Assembly: GCF_046250185.1 (NCBI RefSeq)
Contig: NZ_CP176469.1
Source: Litorimonas sp046250185
Lineage (GTDB): Bacteria; Pseudomonadota; Alphaproteobacteria; Caulobacterales; Maricaulaceae
Length of the DNA: 64,000 nt
Direction: 5' to 3' (one strand)
Shown here: in pieces, positions 53,089 to 61,530 of the stretch
Numbering within the stretch: the stretch's first letter is position 1
Layout: each line of letters begins with the position of its first letter
Notes under the pieces: generated by a model
Seen by the model: the letters and a program-made list of their open reading frames with translations, nothing else
Told to the model about the DNA's origin: nothing
Database searches by the model: none
Made by a program: the position numbers and the translations under genes

Positions 53089-53118
53089 GTGACTGGGAAT
53101 AGGTGACTGGGAATAGGT
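53077..53118 (+). repeat. 14-base perfect tandem triplication containing the nuoA stop codon
   Basis: Three identical head-to-tail copies of GACTGGGAATAGGT. The first copy codes for the last three residues and TAG stop of nuoA; two more TAG-bearing copies follow before the AGGAG ribosome binding site of nuoB. Confidence 0.95.
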
Positions 53119-53133
53119 TAGGAGAAAGAGACG

Positions 53134-53700
53134 ATGGGTAAAATTATAACGCCAGCTGGATCATCCGCCGTAGACCTCGGCACGCCAGCCTATGACCCCA
53201 AGAAACACGACCCATATTTTGATGGGTTATCCGATCAACTCGCCGATAAGGGCTTCATCACAGCGGCGTCGGATGACCTCGTCACATGGGCGCGTACAGG
53301 CTCGCTCATGTGGATGACATTTGGTCTCGCTTGCTGCGCGGTCGAGATGATGCAAGCGTCCATGCCGCGCTATGATGTCGAGCGGTTCGGCTTTGCACCG
53401 CGTGCATCCCCGCGTCAGTCTGACGTGATGATCGTTGCTGGCACGTTGACCAATAAAATGGCCCCCGCGCTGCGCAAGGTCTATGACCAAATGCCCTATC
53501 CGCGCTACGTGATTTCAATGGGTAGCTGCGCCAATGGCGGCGGCTATTATCATTACTCTTACGCCGTCGTGCGCGGCTGTGACCGTATTGTTCCTGTGGA
53601 CGTCTATGTGCCGGGCTGCCCTCCAACAGCAGAGGCTTTGGTTTACGGTATCTTGCAACTGCAAAAGAAAATCCGCCGCGAAGGCAATATTGAGCGTTAA
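53134..53700 (+). CDS. nuoB: NADH-quinone oxidoreductase subunit B
   Basis: Holds the terminal N2 [4Fe-4S] cluster that passes electrons to quinone. The cluster cysteines are seen in GLACCAVEMMQ (tandem Cys), in SMGSCANGGGYYHYSY and in DVYVPGCPPTAEA. Length of 188 is normal for alphaproteobacteria. AGGAG stands nine bases before the ATG. NuoC follows after two bases. Confidence 0.97.
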   Translation: MGKIITPAGSSAVDLGTPAYDPKKHDPYFDGLSDQLADKGFITAASDDLVTWARTGSLMWMTFGLACCAVEMMQASMPRYDVERFGFAPRASPRQSDVMIVAGTLTNKMAPALRKVYDQMPYPRYVISMGSCANGGGYYHYSYAVVRGCDRIVPVDVYVPGCPPTAEALVYGILQLQKKIRREGNIER

Positions 53701-53702
53701 TT

Positions 53703-54323
53703 ATGGCTAACGACTACGTAGAAGAAGATTATCGCGATCTGAAAGATCACATCGAAGCGCAGCTCGGCGATGCGGTGAACGATATTGTGCTGGCCAATGG
53801 GGAGATCACAGTACTGGCGCGCCGTGCCGAGATCGTGACAGTTATAGCGTTCCTGCGCGATGACCCGATCTGTAAATTCGCAACACTGCTCGATATTTGC
53901 GGCGTCGATTATCCCGCGCGTGAGCGTCGTTTCGACATCGTCTATCATATGCTGTCCATGGCGCATAATACGCGCATCCGTATCAAGGCGACGACGGATG
54001 AAGAGACACCGATCATGTCGATCACCTCGCTCTTCCCCAATGCCGATTGGTATGAGCGCGAGGCGTTTGATATGTATGGCATCCTCTTTGACCAACATCC
54101 TGATCTGCGCCGTATTCTCACCGATTACGGCTTTGAGGGTTTCCCGCTGCGCAAAGACTTCCCGCTCTCTGGCTTCGTCGAAGTCCGCTATGACGAGTCG
54201 CGCAAAGCCGTGATTTATGAGCCCGTCAACCTGCCACAAGAATATCGCAGCTTCGACTTCATGAGCCCATGGGAAGGCGCGAAATACATCCTCCCAGGCG
54301 ACGAGAAAGTGGAGGAGGGGTGA
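53703..54323 (+). CDS. nuoC: NADH-quinone oxidoreductase subunit C
   Basis: A peripheral-arm subunit (30-kDa type) of 206 residues. The family signature PNADWYEREAFDMYGILFDQ (about 115-134) and RKDFPLSGFVEVRYD are clear; YRSFDFMSPWEG is the conserved end. Its TGA overlaps the next start (a secreted protein) by one base. NuoC and NuoD are separate genes here, not fused as in E. coli. Confidence 0.97.
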   Translation: MANDYVEEDYRDLKDHIEAQLGDAVNDIVLANGEITVLARRAEIVTVIAFLRDDPICKFATLLDICGVDYPARERRFDIVYHMLSMAHNTRIRIKATTDEETPIMSITSLFPNADWYEREAFDMYGILFDQHPDLRRILTDYGFEGFPLRKDFPLSGFVEVRYDESRKAVIYEPVNLPQEYRSFDFMSPWEGAKYILPGDEKVEEG

Positions 54324-55153
54324 TGCGCGGTATGCTCATCACATCCTTTGCCGCATTAGGCCTCTTATCCGCGACGGCGGTATCGGCGCAAATTCCGACG
54401 GGCGGCGATATGTCGGCTTATATGCCGAGCAAGGCAGAGATGCGCAAAGGTCTGGTCGAGGCGGGTATGACGCCTGCGCAAATCGAGCAAATACTGAGTT
54501 CTATGGACTTTCCAGAGGCGACCGTTGCGGCAGGCACTCGCGTTGCGAATGCTGAGCCCGCTTGCGAAGACGCCAATGAAAACGACATTTGCGACAGTGA
54601 GGAAGCTGATCCAGACATCACGCAATGTCGTGCTATTTATCAAAACGCGATTTATAACGCCGCTCAGAATTTATCTGGCGGAACCTTGGGCCGCAACGCG
54701 GTTGAAGTCGCGCAGACTTGCTCCATGGCAGCGGCTGGCGGGACGATGTATTACGGCAAGCCAATCGGTGAGACGGGGCCAGGGGGGAAGGCTTGGTATC
54801 ACGACATGAACCAATTAATGACGATCACAGGGTATTGGGACACGGTTTTGGCACACGGGCGTTATCTCGACAGCCAGTCCATGCCGAAAGATCTAGACTC
54901 AATGAGCGATAAAGAATTGGATACGATTATTTCGGGTTTCCCGCGTGACTTGCGAACTTTGATGCGCGGGCCTGGCGATAATGAAACAGGTAGTTTCCGA
55001 AATGTGGCGCTGCCCATTCATAATAAATGCGAGCGTATTCGCTCGAGTGTTGGCAGTAATTATCGACGGAATGTGCTCGATTATGCAGTGTGCGAGCCCG
55101 TGGTGCCAGACGCAAATATAGCGGATTTTGATCCAGATGAAGGCGGTAAGTAA
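54323..55153 (+). CDS. Secreted protein with an EF-hand-like loop, inserted in the nuo operon
   Basis: A 276-residue exported protein between nuoC and nuoD. Signal peptide ends at VSAQ (about residue 20). Residues about 90-105 read ACEDANENDICDSEE, which fits a 12-residue calcium loop (Asp, Asn, Asn, Asp, then Glu at position 12). The remaining part is helical with several paired cysteines (CSMAAAG, CERIRSSVG, CEPVV). No complex I subunit has such a form. Starts by TGATG overlap with nuoC and ends by TAATG with nuoD, so it is translated within the operon. Function unknown. Confidence 0.75.
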   Translation: MRGMLITSFAALGLLSATAVSAQIPTGGDMSAYMPSKAEMRKGLVEAGMTPAQIEQILSSMDFPEATVAAGTRVANAEPACEDANENDICDSEEADPDITQCRAIYQNAIYNAAQNLSGGTLGRNAVEVAQTCSMAAAGGTMYYGKPIGETGPGGKAWYHDMNQLMTITGYWDTVLAHGRYLDSQSMPKDLDSMSDKELDTIISGFPRDLRTLMRGPGDNETGSFRNVALPIHNKCERIRSSVGSNYRRNVLDYAVCEPVVPDANIADFDPDEGGK

Positions 55154-56349
55154 TGGGTAAGCAGGAAGCCATTCTCGAAGGTAACGACCGTAATTTCACC
55201 ATCAATTTCGGTCCGCAGCATCCTGCGGCGCATGGTGTGTTGCGCCTTGTGCTGGAGCTTGAGGGCGAGATTGTTGAGCGCGTTGATCCGCATATCGGCT
55301 TGCTGCATCGCGGCACCGAAAAGCTGATCGAGCATAAGACTTATTTGCAAGCGATTCCGTATTTTGACCGCCTCGATTACGTCTCGCCAATGAACCAAGA
55401 GCATGCGTTCTGTCTGGCGATTGAAAAGCTGATGGGCATTGCTGTGCCACGCCGCGCGAGCTTTATCCGCGTGATATATTCCGAAATCGGCCGCATCCTC
55501 TCGCATATGCTCAACATCACGACGCAAGCTATGGATGTTGGCGCGCTGACGCCACCTGTCTGGGGGTTTGAAGAGCGAGAAAAGCTGATGGTGTTTTACG
55601 AGCGCGCCTCTGGCTCTCGCATGCACGCGAATTATTTCCGTCCTGGCGGTGTGCATCAAGACCTGACGCCCGCGCTGATCAATGATCTGTTGGTGTGGTG
55701 TGACCAGTTTCCGCAAAAGCTCAAAGACATCGAAACGCTCTTGACGGGGAACCGTATTTTTAAACAGCGCAACGTCAATATCGGCATTGTGTCAAAGCAA
55801 GACTGCTATGACTGGGGCTTTTCCGGTATCATGGTGCGTGGCTCTGGCATCCCGTGGGATTTGCGCCGCAATCAACCTTATGAAGTCTATTCCGAGTTGG
55901 ATTTTCAAATCCCGCTGGGCAAAAATGGTGATTGTTATGACCGCTATCTCTGCCGCGTCGATGAGATGTATGAGAGCGTCAAAATCATGCGCCAGTGCCT
56001 AGAGATGATGCCCGAAGGCCCTGTGATGACCGAAGATAAAAAGGTTGTGCCGCCGCGCCGCGCTGAAATGAAGCAAAGCATGGAAGCCTTGATCCATCAT
56101 TTTAAGCTTTATACCGAAGGCTTCAAAGTGCCAGCGGGCGAGGTCTATACTTGCGTCGAAGCGCCAAAGGGCGAATTTGGCGTATATCTGGTGGCAGACG
56201 GCACGAACCAGCCTTACCGCTGTAAAATTCGCGCGCCAGGCTTCCCGCATCTGGCGGCGATGGATTATTTGAATAAGGGCCATATGCTGGCCGACGTCTC
56301 TGCGATCCTCGGCTCGCTAGACATTGTATTTGGAGAAATTGACCGATGA
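55153..56349 (+). CDS. nuoD: NADH-quinone oxidoreductase subunit D
   Basis: The 49-kDa subunit that forms the quinone pocket with NuoB. INFGPQHPAAHGVLRLVLEL (about 16-35) is the signature; GLLHRGTEKLIE and the C-terminal FGEIDR are invariant. Length of 398 is normal. Its arginines near the N-terminus are the methylation target of NDUFAF7 in mitochondria; a MidA homologue is encoded in this window. It overlaps the next small gene by 4 bases. Confidence 0.97.
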   Translation: MGKQEAILEGNDRNFTINFGPQHPAAHGVLRLVLELEGEIVERVDPHIGLLHRGTEKLIEHKTYLQAIPYFDRLDYVSPMNQEHAFCLAIEKLMGIAVPRRASFIRVIYSEIGRILSHMLNITTQAMDVGALTPPVWGFEEREKLMVFYERASGSRMHANYFRPGGVHQDLTPALINDLLVWCDQFPQKLKDIETLLTGNRIFKQRNVNIGIVSKQDCYDWGFSGIMVRGSGIPWDLRRNQPYEVYSELDFQIPLGKNGDCYDRYLCRVDEMYESVKIMRQCLEMMPEGPVMTEDKKVVPPRRAEMKQSMEALIHHFKLYTEGFKVPAGEVYTCVEAPKGEFGVYLVADGTNQPYRCKIRAPGFPHLAAMDYLNKGHMLADVSAILGSLDIVFGEIDR

Positions 56350-56549
56350 GCGATCCCTTGAAAAAGACATATGCAGATTATCTCGGCCTTGGCTATCAAG
56401 TCGTCGCGAGCTATTTTGCCGACGGCCACCATTTCCAAGTCCTGCAATCCAATGAAGATGTCGTTATCGCGCACATGCCGCACGGCAAAATCATGGCAGA
56501 TGGTTTCCTCTCTGACTCTGACGTTCAAATCACAAGGATTATGAAATGA
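56346..56549 (+). CDS. 67-residue protein of unknown function in the nuo operon
   Basis: A small soluble protein between nuoD and nuoE, linked to both by 4-base ATGA overlaps. It has no membrane segment or cysteine. Its centre, LGLGYQVVASYFADGHHFQV, and a strand pattern (DVVIAHMPHGKIMADGF) suggest a small beta-rich fold. It does not resemble the known extra alphaproteobacterial complex I subunits (NDUFA12, NDUFS4, NDUFS6 types). Coupling on both sides argues that it is real and translated. Confidence 0.7.
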   Translation: MSDPLKKTYADYLGLGYQVVASYFADGHHFQVLQSNEDVVIAHMPHGKIMADGFLSDSDVQITRIMK

Positions 56550-57661
56550 GCGCAAGGCGTATGGCTCTGGTTCAACCGGCGACGTTTGAACTATCCAAAA
56601 AAGCGATCAAAGAGATTGACGGTTGGGTGAAAAAATACCCCGCTGATCGGCAACGTTCGGCTCTGATTCCTGCGCTCTGGATTGCACAAAAAGACGCCGA
56701 TGGTTGGTTGCCCGAACCCGCCATGCGCGCGGTCGCGGATAAACTCGGCATGGCCTATATCCGTGTCTATGAAGTCGCGACATTTTATACGATGTTCAAC
56801 CTTGCACCTGTCGGCGAGCATTTTGTGCAGCTTTGTGGCACGACTCCCTGCTGGCTGCGCGGGGCGGATAACCTCAAAGATGTATGCCGCGATAAGATTG
56901 GCCCGCAAAATACAATTAACGGCAAGCTCTCTTGGCTCGAAGTCGAGTGCCTCGGTGCCTGTGCGAACGCGCCGATGGTGCAGATTTCCAACGCAGATGG
57001 TGATCATTATTATGAAGACCTGACGGCGGATACGTTTGAAGCGCTTTTGGATGATCTGGCCGCTGGCAAAACGCCCAAAGCTGGCCCTCGCGTCGATCGC
57101 TTTGGCTCAGAACCTGAGGGCGGTGCGCTGGCGCTGGTCGATGACACGGTGCATAAGCAGCTTTGCAACGTCAAAAAGCTGCCAAATGCTGATAAAAAAG
57201 CTAGCGTCAATTATTACGAGTGGGATCCCAAGGATCGTCGGGCGACTCGCGGCGGCTGGGTTGATCCAAAATCCAAAGCCTCTCGTGACCCGAAAAAGCG
57301 CCCTGATAATTACGGCAAAGACCTGACCGCCGGTATCATCGAAGATGAACCCAAAAAAGCGCGTCCTGCGCGGTCTCGTATGCCCATCGATGAAAAGCCA
57401 AAAGTCCTGTACACGGACGGCCCCACAGACGGTAAGCCTGACGACTTGAAAAAAATCAAAGGTGTCGGGCCGAAGTTTGAAGGTGATTTGAACGCTGCTG
57501 GGATTTATTATTACCGCCAAATCGGGGCATGGAAAGCCGCTGACATTAAAACCGTTGAAGCGGAAGCTTTGTCGCGTTTCCCCGGTCGTATCAAACGCGA
57601 TGAGTGGGTGAAGCAGGCGAAAGCGTTGGCGAAAACGGCAGCGAAGAAGGACAAATCATAA
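56546..57661 (+). CDS. nuoE: NADH-quinone oxidoreductase subunit E with long C-terminal extension
   Basis: The 24-kDa subunit with the N1a [2Fe-2S] cluster; cysteines are in CGTTPCWLRGA and CLGACANAPMVQI (residues about 90-140). The core ends near residue 165. The remaining 200 residues are unlike E. coli NuoE: a charged linker leads to a helix-hairpin-helix-like domain (about 300-365, DDLKKIKGVGPKFEGDLNAA, FPGRIKRDEWVKQAKAL). A C-terminal extension of this type is known in other alphaproteobacterial NuoE proteins. TAATG links it to nuoF. Confidence 0.93.
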   Translation: MSARRMALVQPATFELSKKAIKEIDGWVKKYPADRQRSALIPALWIAQKDADGWLPEPAMRAVADKLGMAYIRVYEVATFYTMFNLAPVGEHFVQLCGTTPCWLRGADNLKDVCRDKIGPQNTINGKLSWLEVECLGACANAPMVQISNADGDHYYEDLTADTFEALLDDLAAGKTPKAGPRVDRFGSEPEGGALALVDDTVHKQLCNVKKLPNADKKASVNYYEWDPKDRRATRGGWVDPKSKASRDPKKRPDNYGKDLTAGIIEDEPKKARPARSRMPIDEKPKVLYTDGPTDGKPDDLKKIKGVGPKFEGDLNAAGIYYYRQIGAWKAADIKTVEAEALSRFPGRIKRDEWVKQAKALAKTAAKKDKS

Positions 57662-58968
57662 TGGCTGAACTTCTCCAAGATAAGGACCGAATTTTTCAAA
57701 ACCTCTACGGGATGAAAGATCGCAGCCTAGACGGCGCACGGTCTCGCGGTGCATGGCTCGGCACAGAAGCCATGATCGCGCAAGGGCGTGACTGGATTAT
57801 CGATCAAGTGAAAGCCTCCGGCTTGCGCGGTCGCGGCGGGGCAGGTTTTCCTACGGGCCTCAAATGGTCGTTCATGCCCAAAGAAGTTGGCAACCGTCCG
57901 CACTACCTTGTTGTCAATGCTGACGAGTCAGAACCTGGCTCTTGTAAAGACCGCGATATTCTCCGCAATGATCCACATTTGCTGATCGAAGGCTGTCTGG
58001 TTGCGTCATTCGCGATGCAGGCACATGCGGCTTATATCTATCTACGCGGCGAATATATTTTAGAGCGTCACCGCTTGGAAGCTGCTGTGAAAGAAGCTTA
58101 TGCGGCCGGCTTGCTCGGTAAAAACGCCTGCGGCACGGGCTGGGATTTTGATGTTTATGTCCATCACGGCGCGGGCGCATATATTTGCGGCGAAGAAACG
58201 GCACTGCTGGAAAGCTTAGAGGGTAAAAAAGGTCAGCCACGGCTCAAGCCACCATTCCCGGCGGGGGCAGGGCTATATGGTTGTCCGACCACAGTGAATA
58301 ATGTCGAATCGATTGCGGTTGTGCCGACCATCCTGCGCCGAGGCGTTGATTGGTGGACGCAATTTGGGCGCGACAATAATAAAGGCACAAAGGTCTTCTC
58401 AATCTCTGGCCATGTGAACAAGCCCTGCAATATCGAAGAAGCGCTATCGATTCCGATGAAGACGCTGCTCGAAGAATATGCAGGCGGTGTTCGCGGGGGT
58501 TGGGATAACTTGAAATGCGTGATCCCAGGCGGCTCGTCTGTTCCGCTCCTACCCAAAGAGATTTGCGACTCTGTCCTAATGGATTTTGATGCTCTGCGTG
58601 AGCATCAATCGGGCCTCGGCACGGCGGCGGTGATCGTCATGGACAAATCAACCGACGTGATCAAAGCGATTGCGCGCCTGAGCTATTTCTACAAGCATGA
58701 GAGCTGCGGGCAGTGTACGCCGTGTCGCGAAGGCACAGGCTGGATGTGGCGTGTAATGGAGCGCATGGTGCGCGGCGAAGCGCGGACAGAAGAGATAGAT
58801 ACGCTGCTGGCTGTCACGAAACAGGTCGAAGGTCACACGATCTGCGCCCTTGGCGATGCGGCCGCTTGGCCGATCCAAGGCCTGATCCGCCACTTCCGCC
58901 ACGAAATCGAAGACCGCATCGATAATTACCGGGCGAATAAGCCTGTCTTTGTGCAAGCTGCGGAGTAG
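57661..58968 (+). CDS. nuoF: NADH-quinone oxidoreductase subunit F
   Basis: The 51-kDa subunit where NADH reduces FMN. GLRGRGGAGFPTGLKWSFMP (about 55-75) binds NADH/FMN, GAGAYICGEETALLESLEG is the second signature, and the N3 [4Fe-4S] cluster cysteines lie in ESCGQCTPCREGTGW and HTICALGDAAAWP. ATG in the TAATG overlap with nuoE gives 435 residues, the usual size; an earlier in-frame start would lie inside nuoE. Confidence 0.97.
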   Translation: MAELLQDKDRIFQNLYGMKDRSLDGARSRGAWLGTEAMIAQGRDWIIDQVKASGLRGRGGAGFPTGLKWSFMPKEVGNRPHYLVVNADESEPGSCKDRDILRNDPHLLIEGCLVASFAMQAHAAYIYLRGEYILERHRLEAAVKEAYAAGLLGKNACGTGWDFDVYVHHGAGAYICGEETALLESLEGKKGQPRLKPPFPAGAGLYGCPTTVNNVESIAVVPTILRRGVDWWTQFGRDNNKGTKVFSISGHVNKPCNIEEALSIPMKTLLEEYAGGVRGGWDNLKCVIPGGSSVPLLPKEICDSVLMDFDALREHQSGLGTAAVIVMDKSTDVIKAIARLSYFYKHESCGQCTPCREGTGWMWRVMERMVRGEARTEEIDTLLAVTKQVEGHTICALGDAAAWPIQGLIRHFRHEIEDRIDNYRANKPVFVQAAE

Positions 58969-58973
58969 ATTCA

Positions 58974-59435
58974 GTGATAAGGTTCATCACAATATATGCT
59001 GCTGCTTTCCTTATCGTTGCATGTGCTGTTGAAGATACGACTGAAAGCTTTTTTACCGAAACCAAGGAAGTTCCAGCTATGCCACTATCCGAAGCCGACA
59101 AGAAAATCCTTTGCCGTGCTACTGTTGCTGCAACAATGGGACGGGATATTGCAATCATCGGAGTAGATAAATTCGAAGATAATATAACCTATGTTTCTTA
59201 CAAGCGCCCAAGCGATAAAACAGTTTGGAAAACACGCTGTAAAACGTCAGGAAATAAAATTATTTGGTCTACTGTTGATCAAGAGGGCCCTGGAACAGGG
59301 TTTGGCCGTTGGAGAGATCATTCGATGGACTCTAAGATCGTTTATTCAATCGATAGTGATACAGTTACTATTACTGAGAAGTTTCCTGATGGAAGTGGAT
59401 CACCAAAAGTGTTTGTTAGGGACGATAAAAAATGA
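58974..59435 (+). CDS. AT-rich lipoprotein gene inserted in the nuo operon
   Basis: A 153-residue lipoprotein (lipobox IVAC at about residue 17) lying between nuoF and nuoG. Starts at GTG five bases after the nuoF stop and overlaps the nuoG start by 4 bases. Composition breaks sharply with its neighbours: 59161-59220 has 20 G+C in 60, against 37 in 60 in nuoF at 58801-58860. The mature part has a paired-Cys beta pattern (ILCRATVAATMGRD, VWKTRCKTSGNKIIWSTV) but no family I know. Probably a late acquisition that kept the operon frame. Confidence 0.72.
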   Translation: MIRFITIYAAAFLIVACAVEDTTESFFTETKEVPAMPLSEADKKILCRATVAATMGRDIAIIGVDKFEDNITYVSYKRPSDKTVWKTRCKTSGNKIIWSTVDQEGPGTGFGRWRDHSMDSKIVYSIDSDTVTITEKFPDGSGSPKVFVRDDKK

Positions 59436-61528
59436 GCGACCTACGCAAAATCAATATTGACGGCACGGAGCATGAAGTGCCCGCAGAATACACCCTGATG
59501 CAGGCGTGTGAGGAGTATGGCGGGGCGGAAATTCCGCGCTTCTGTTATCATGAGCGCCTGTCTGTGGCGGGTAATTGCCGCATGTGCCTTGTTGAATGGG
59601 TTGGTGCGCCGAAGCCGCAAGCGTCCTGTGCGTTGCAGGTCAAAGACTTGCGTCCGAACCGTGACGGTACGCCTGCCAATATTCGCACAAATTCCGAAGT
59701 CGTGAAGACGGCGCGTGAAGGCGTAATGGAATTCCTATTGATCAACCATCCACTTGATTGCCCAATTTGCGACCAGGGCGGCGAGTGTGATTTGCAAGAT
59801 CAGGCCATGGCCTATGGCCGTGATAGCTCGCGATTTGAAGAAAACAAACGCGCCGTCGATGACAAGCATATGGGCCCGCTGGTCAACACAATTATGACGC
59901 GCTGTATTCAGTGTACACGCTGCGTGCGCTTTGTAACCGAAGTCGCAGGTGTGCAGGAAATCGGCCTTGTTAATCGCGGCGAAGATGCTGAAATCACAAC
60001 ATATTTAGAGAAATCGCTGACGTCCGAACTATCAGGAAATGTCATTGATTTGTGTCCCGTTGGTGCGCTGACGTCCAAGCCTTACGCCTTCAATGCACGG
60101 CCTTGGGAGTTGGAGAAAATCGAGAGTATTGACGTGATGGACGCGGTTGGGTCCAACATTCGGGTAGATAGCCGCCGCGGCGCAGTGCTGCGGATTTTGC
60201 CTGTCAACAATGATGCCGTGAATGAGGAATGGATTTCTGACAAAACGCGATTTGTGTGGGACGGCCTAGCGCGTCAACGCCTTGACCGTCCGTTCATTCG
60301 CGAAAACGGAAAGCTTCGCGCCGCAAGCTGGGATGAAGCGCTGGCGGTTGTCGCCGAGAAGCTCTCTGGTGACCCGACCAAGATCGCGGCGATTGCTGGC
60401 GATTTGTGCGATGCCGAGTCGATGAAAGCACTCAAGGACTTAATGGGTCAGATCGGCACGACACATATCGATTGTCGCCAAGACGGGAGCTTGATCGGTG
60501 GCTCGGGCGCTCAACGTGAAAGCTATTTATTTAATTCAACGATTGAAGGCTTGGAAGACGCCAATGCGGTTCTGTTGATTGGGACGAACCCGCGTCACGA
60601 AGCGCCTCTGATTAACACTCGTCTGCGCAAGGCTTGGATCGCAGGTGATCTGGAAGTTGGCCTGATCGGCGAGGGCGTCGACCTGACATATGACTATGAG
60701 CATTTGGGATTGTCACCTGCAGATTTATCCAAATTTGTGAAATCTAAAAAAGGTTTCTCGCAGACATTCAAAAAAGCTAAAAATGCAGCGATTATCGTTG
60801 GCACAGGCGCCTTGCGCGGCAAGGCTAGCTTGGCGTTGCTGGCTGAAGTCGGTAAGTTTGCGAAAGCAACTGGCGCGACGGTCAATATCCTCCACACAGC
60901 GGCAAGCCGTGTTGGTGGCCTCGATATGGGATTTGTCCCGGGCGAAGGCGGTATGGCGACTGACGCGATATTGCACGCGGCGGCGTCGGGCGCGATTGAA
61001 ACCGTTTACCTGCTAGGGGCAGACGAGTTAGACGGCTCTAAGTTGAAAAATGCCTTCGTGATTTATCAGGGCAGCCACGGCGATAGCGGCGCGCATGTCG
61101 CGGATGTGATCTTGCCAGGCGCGGCTTATACGGAAAAAGACGGGCTTTATGTCAATCTTGAAGGGCGCGTGCAAATGGGCGTGCGCGCTGTGTCGCCGAA
61201 AGGTGACGCCAAAGAAGATTGGGCTATTATCCGCGCACTATCGGGTCACATGAACCGCGTGCTGCCATATGATAATCTCGGCGCATTGCGTGAAAAACTA
61301 TTTGCAGACCATCCGAGCTTTATGAGCCTCGGCAATATCGCGGATAAGGCGGAGTTTGACCCGTCAACATTGGGCCAAGGGGCTGGCAAAGCTGTTAAAT
61401 TGTCTAATACGCCATTGCGCAATCCCATCACGGACTTCTACCTGACCAACCCCATTGCGCGGGCGTCAAACGTCATGGCAGAATGTTCAGCAATCATCGA
61501 CGATAACCTCAAAGAAGCGGCGGAATAG
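59432..61528 (+). CDS. nuoG: NADH-quinone oxidoreductase subunit G
   Basis: The 75-kDa subunit of 698 residues with several clusters. The N-terminal [2Fe-2S] domain has FCYHERLSVAGNCRMCLVEW, the next has HPLDCPICDQGGECDLQDQA, and the N4 region has RCIQCTRCVRFV with VIDLCPVGALTSKPYAF. A molybdopterin-oxidoreductase-like body follows without its cofactor residues. Length is typical of alphaproteobacteria. Confidence 0.97.
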   Translation: MSDLRKINIDGTEHEVPAEYTLMQACEEYGGAEIPRFCYHERLSVAGNCRMCLVEWVGAPKPQASCALQVKDLRPNRDGTPANIRTNSEVVKTAREGVMEFLLINHPLDCPICDQGGECDLQDQAMAYGRDSSRFEENKRAVDDKHMGPLVNTIMTRCIQCTRCVRFVTEVAGVQEIGLVNRGEDAEITTYLEKSLTSELSGNVIDLCPVGALTSKPYAFNARPWELEKIESIDVMDAVGSNIRVDSRRGAVLRILPVNNDAVNEEWISDKTRFVWDGLARQRLDRPFIRENGKLRAASWDEALAVVAEKLSGDPTKIAAIAGDLCDAESMKALKDLMGQIGTTHIDCRQDGSLIGGSGAQRESYLFNSTIEGLEDANAVLLIGTNPRHEAPLINTRLRKAWIAGDLEVGLIGEGVDLTYDYEHLGLSPADLSKFVKSKKGFSQTFKKAKNAAIIVGTGALRGKASLALLAEVGKFAKATGATVNILHTAASRVGGLDMGFVPGEGGMATDAILHAAASGAIETVYLLGADELDGSKLKNAFVIYQGSHGDSGAHVADVILPGAAYTEKDGLYVNLEGRVQMGVRAVSPKGDAKEDWAIIRALSGHMNRVLPYDNLGALREKLFADHPSFMSLGNIADKAEFDPSTLGQGAGKAVKLSNTPLRNPITDFYLTNPIARASNVMAECSAIIDDNLKEAAE

Positions 61529-61530
61529 TC

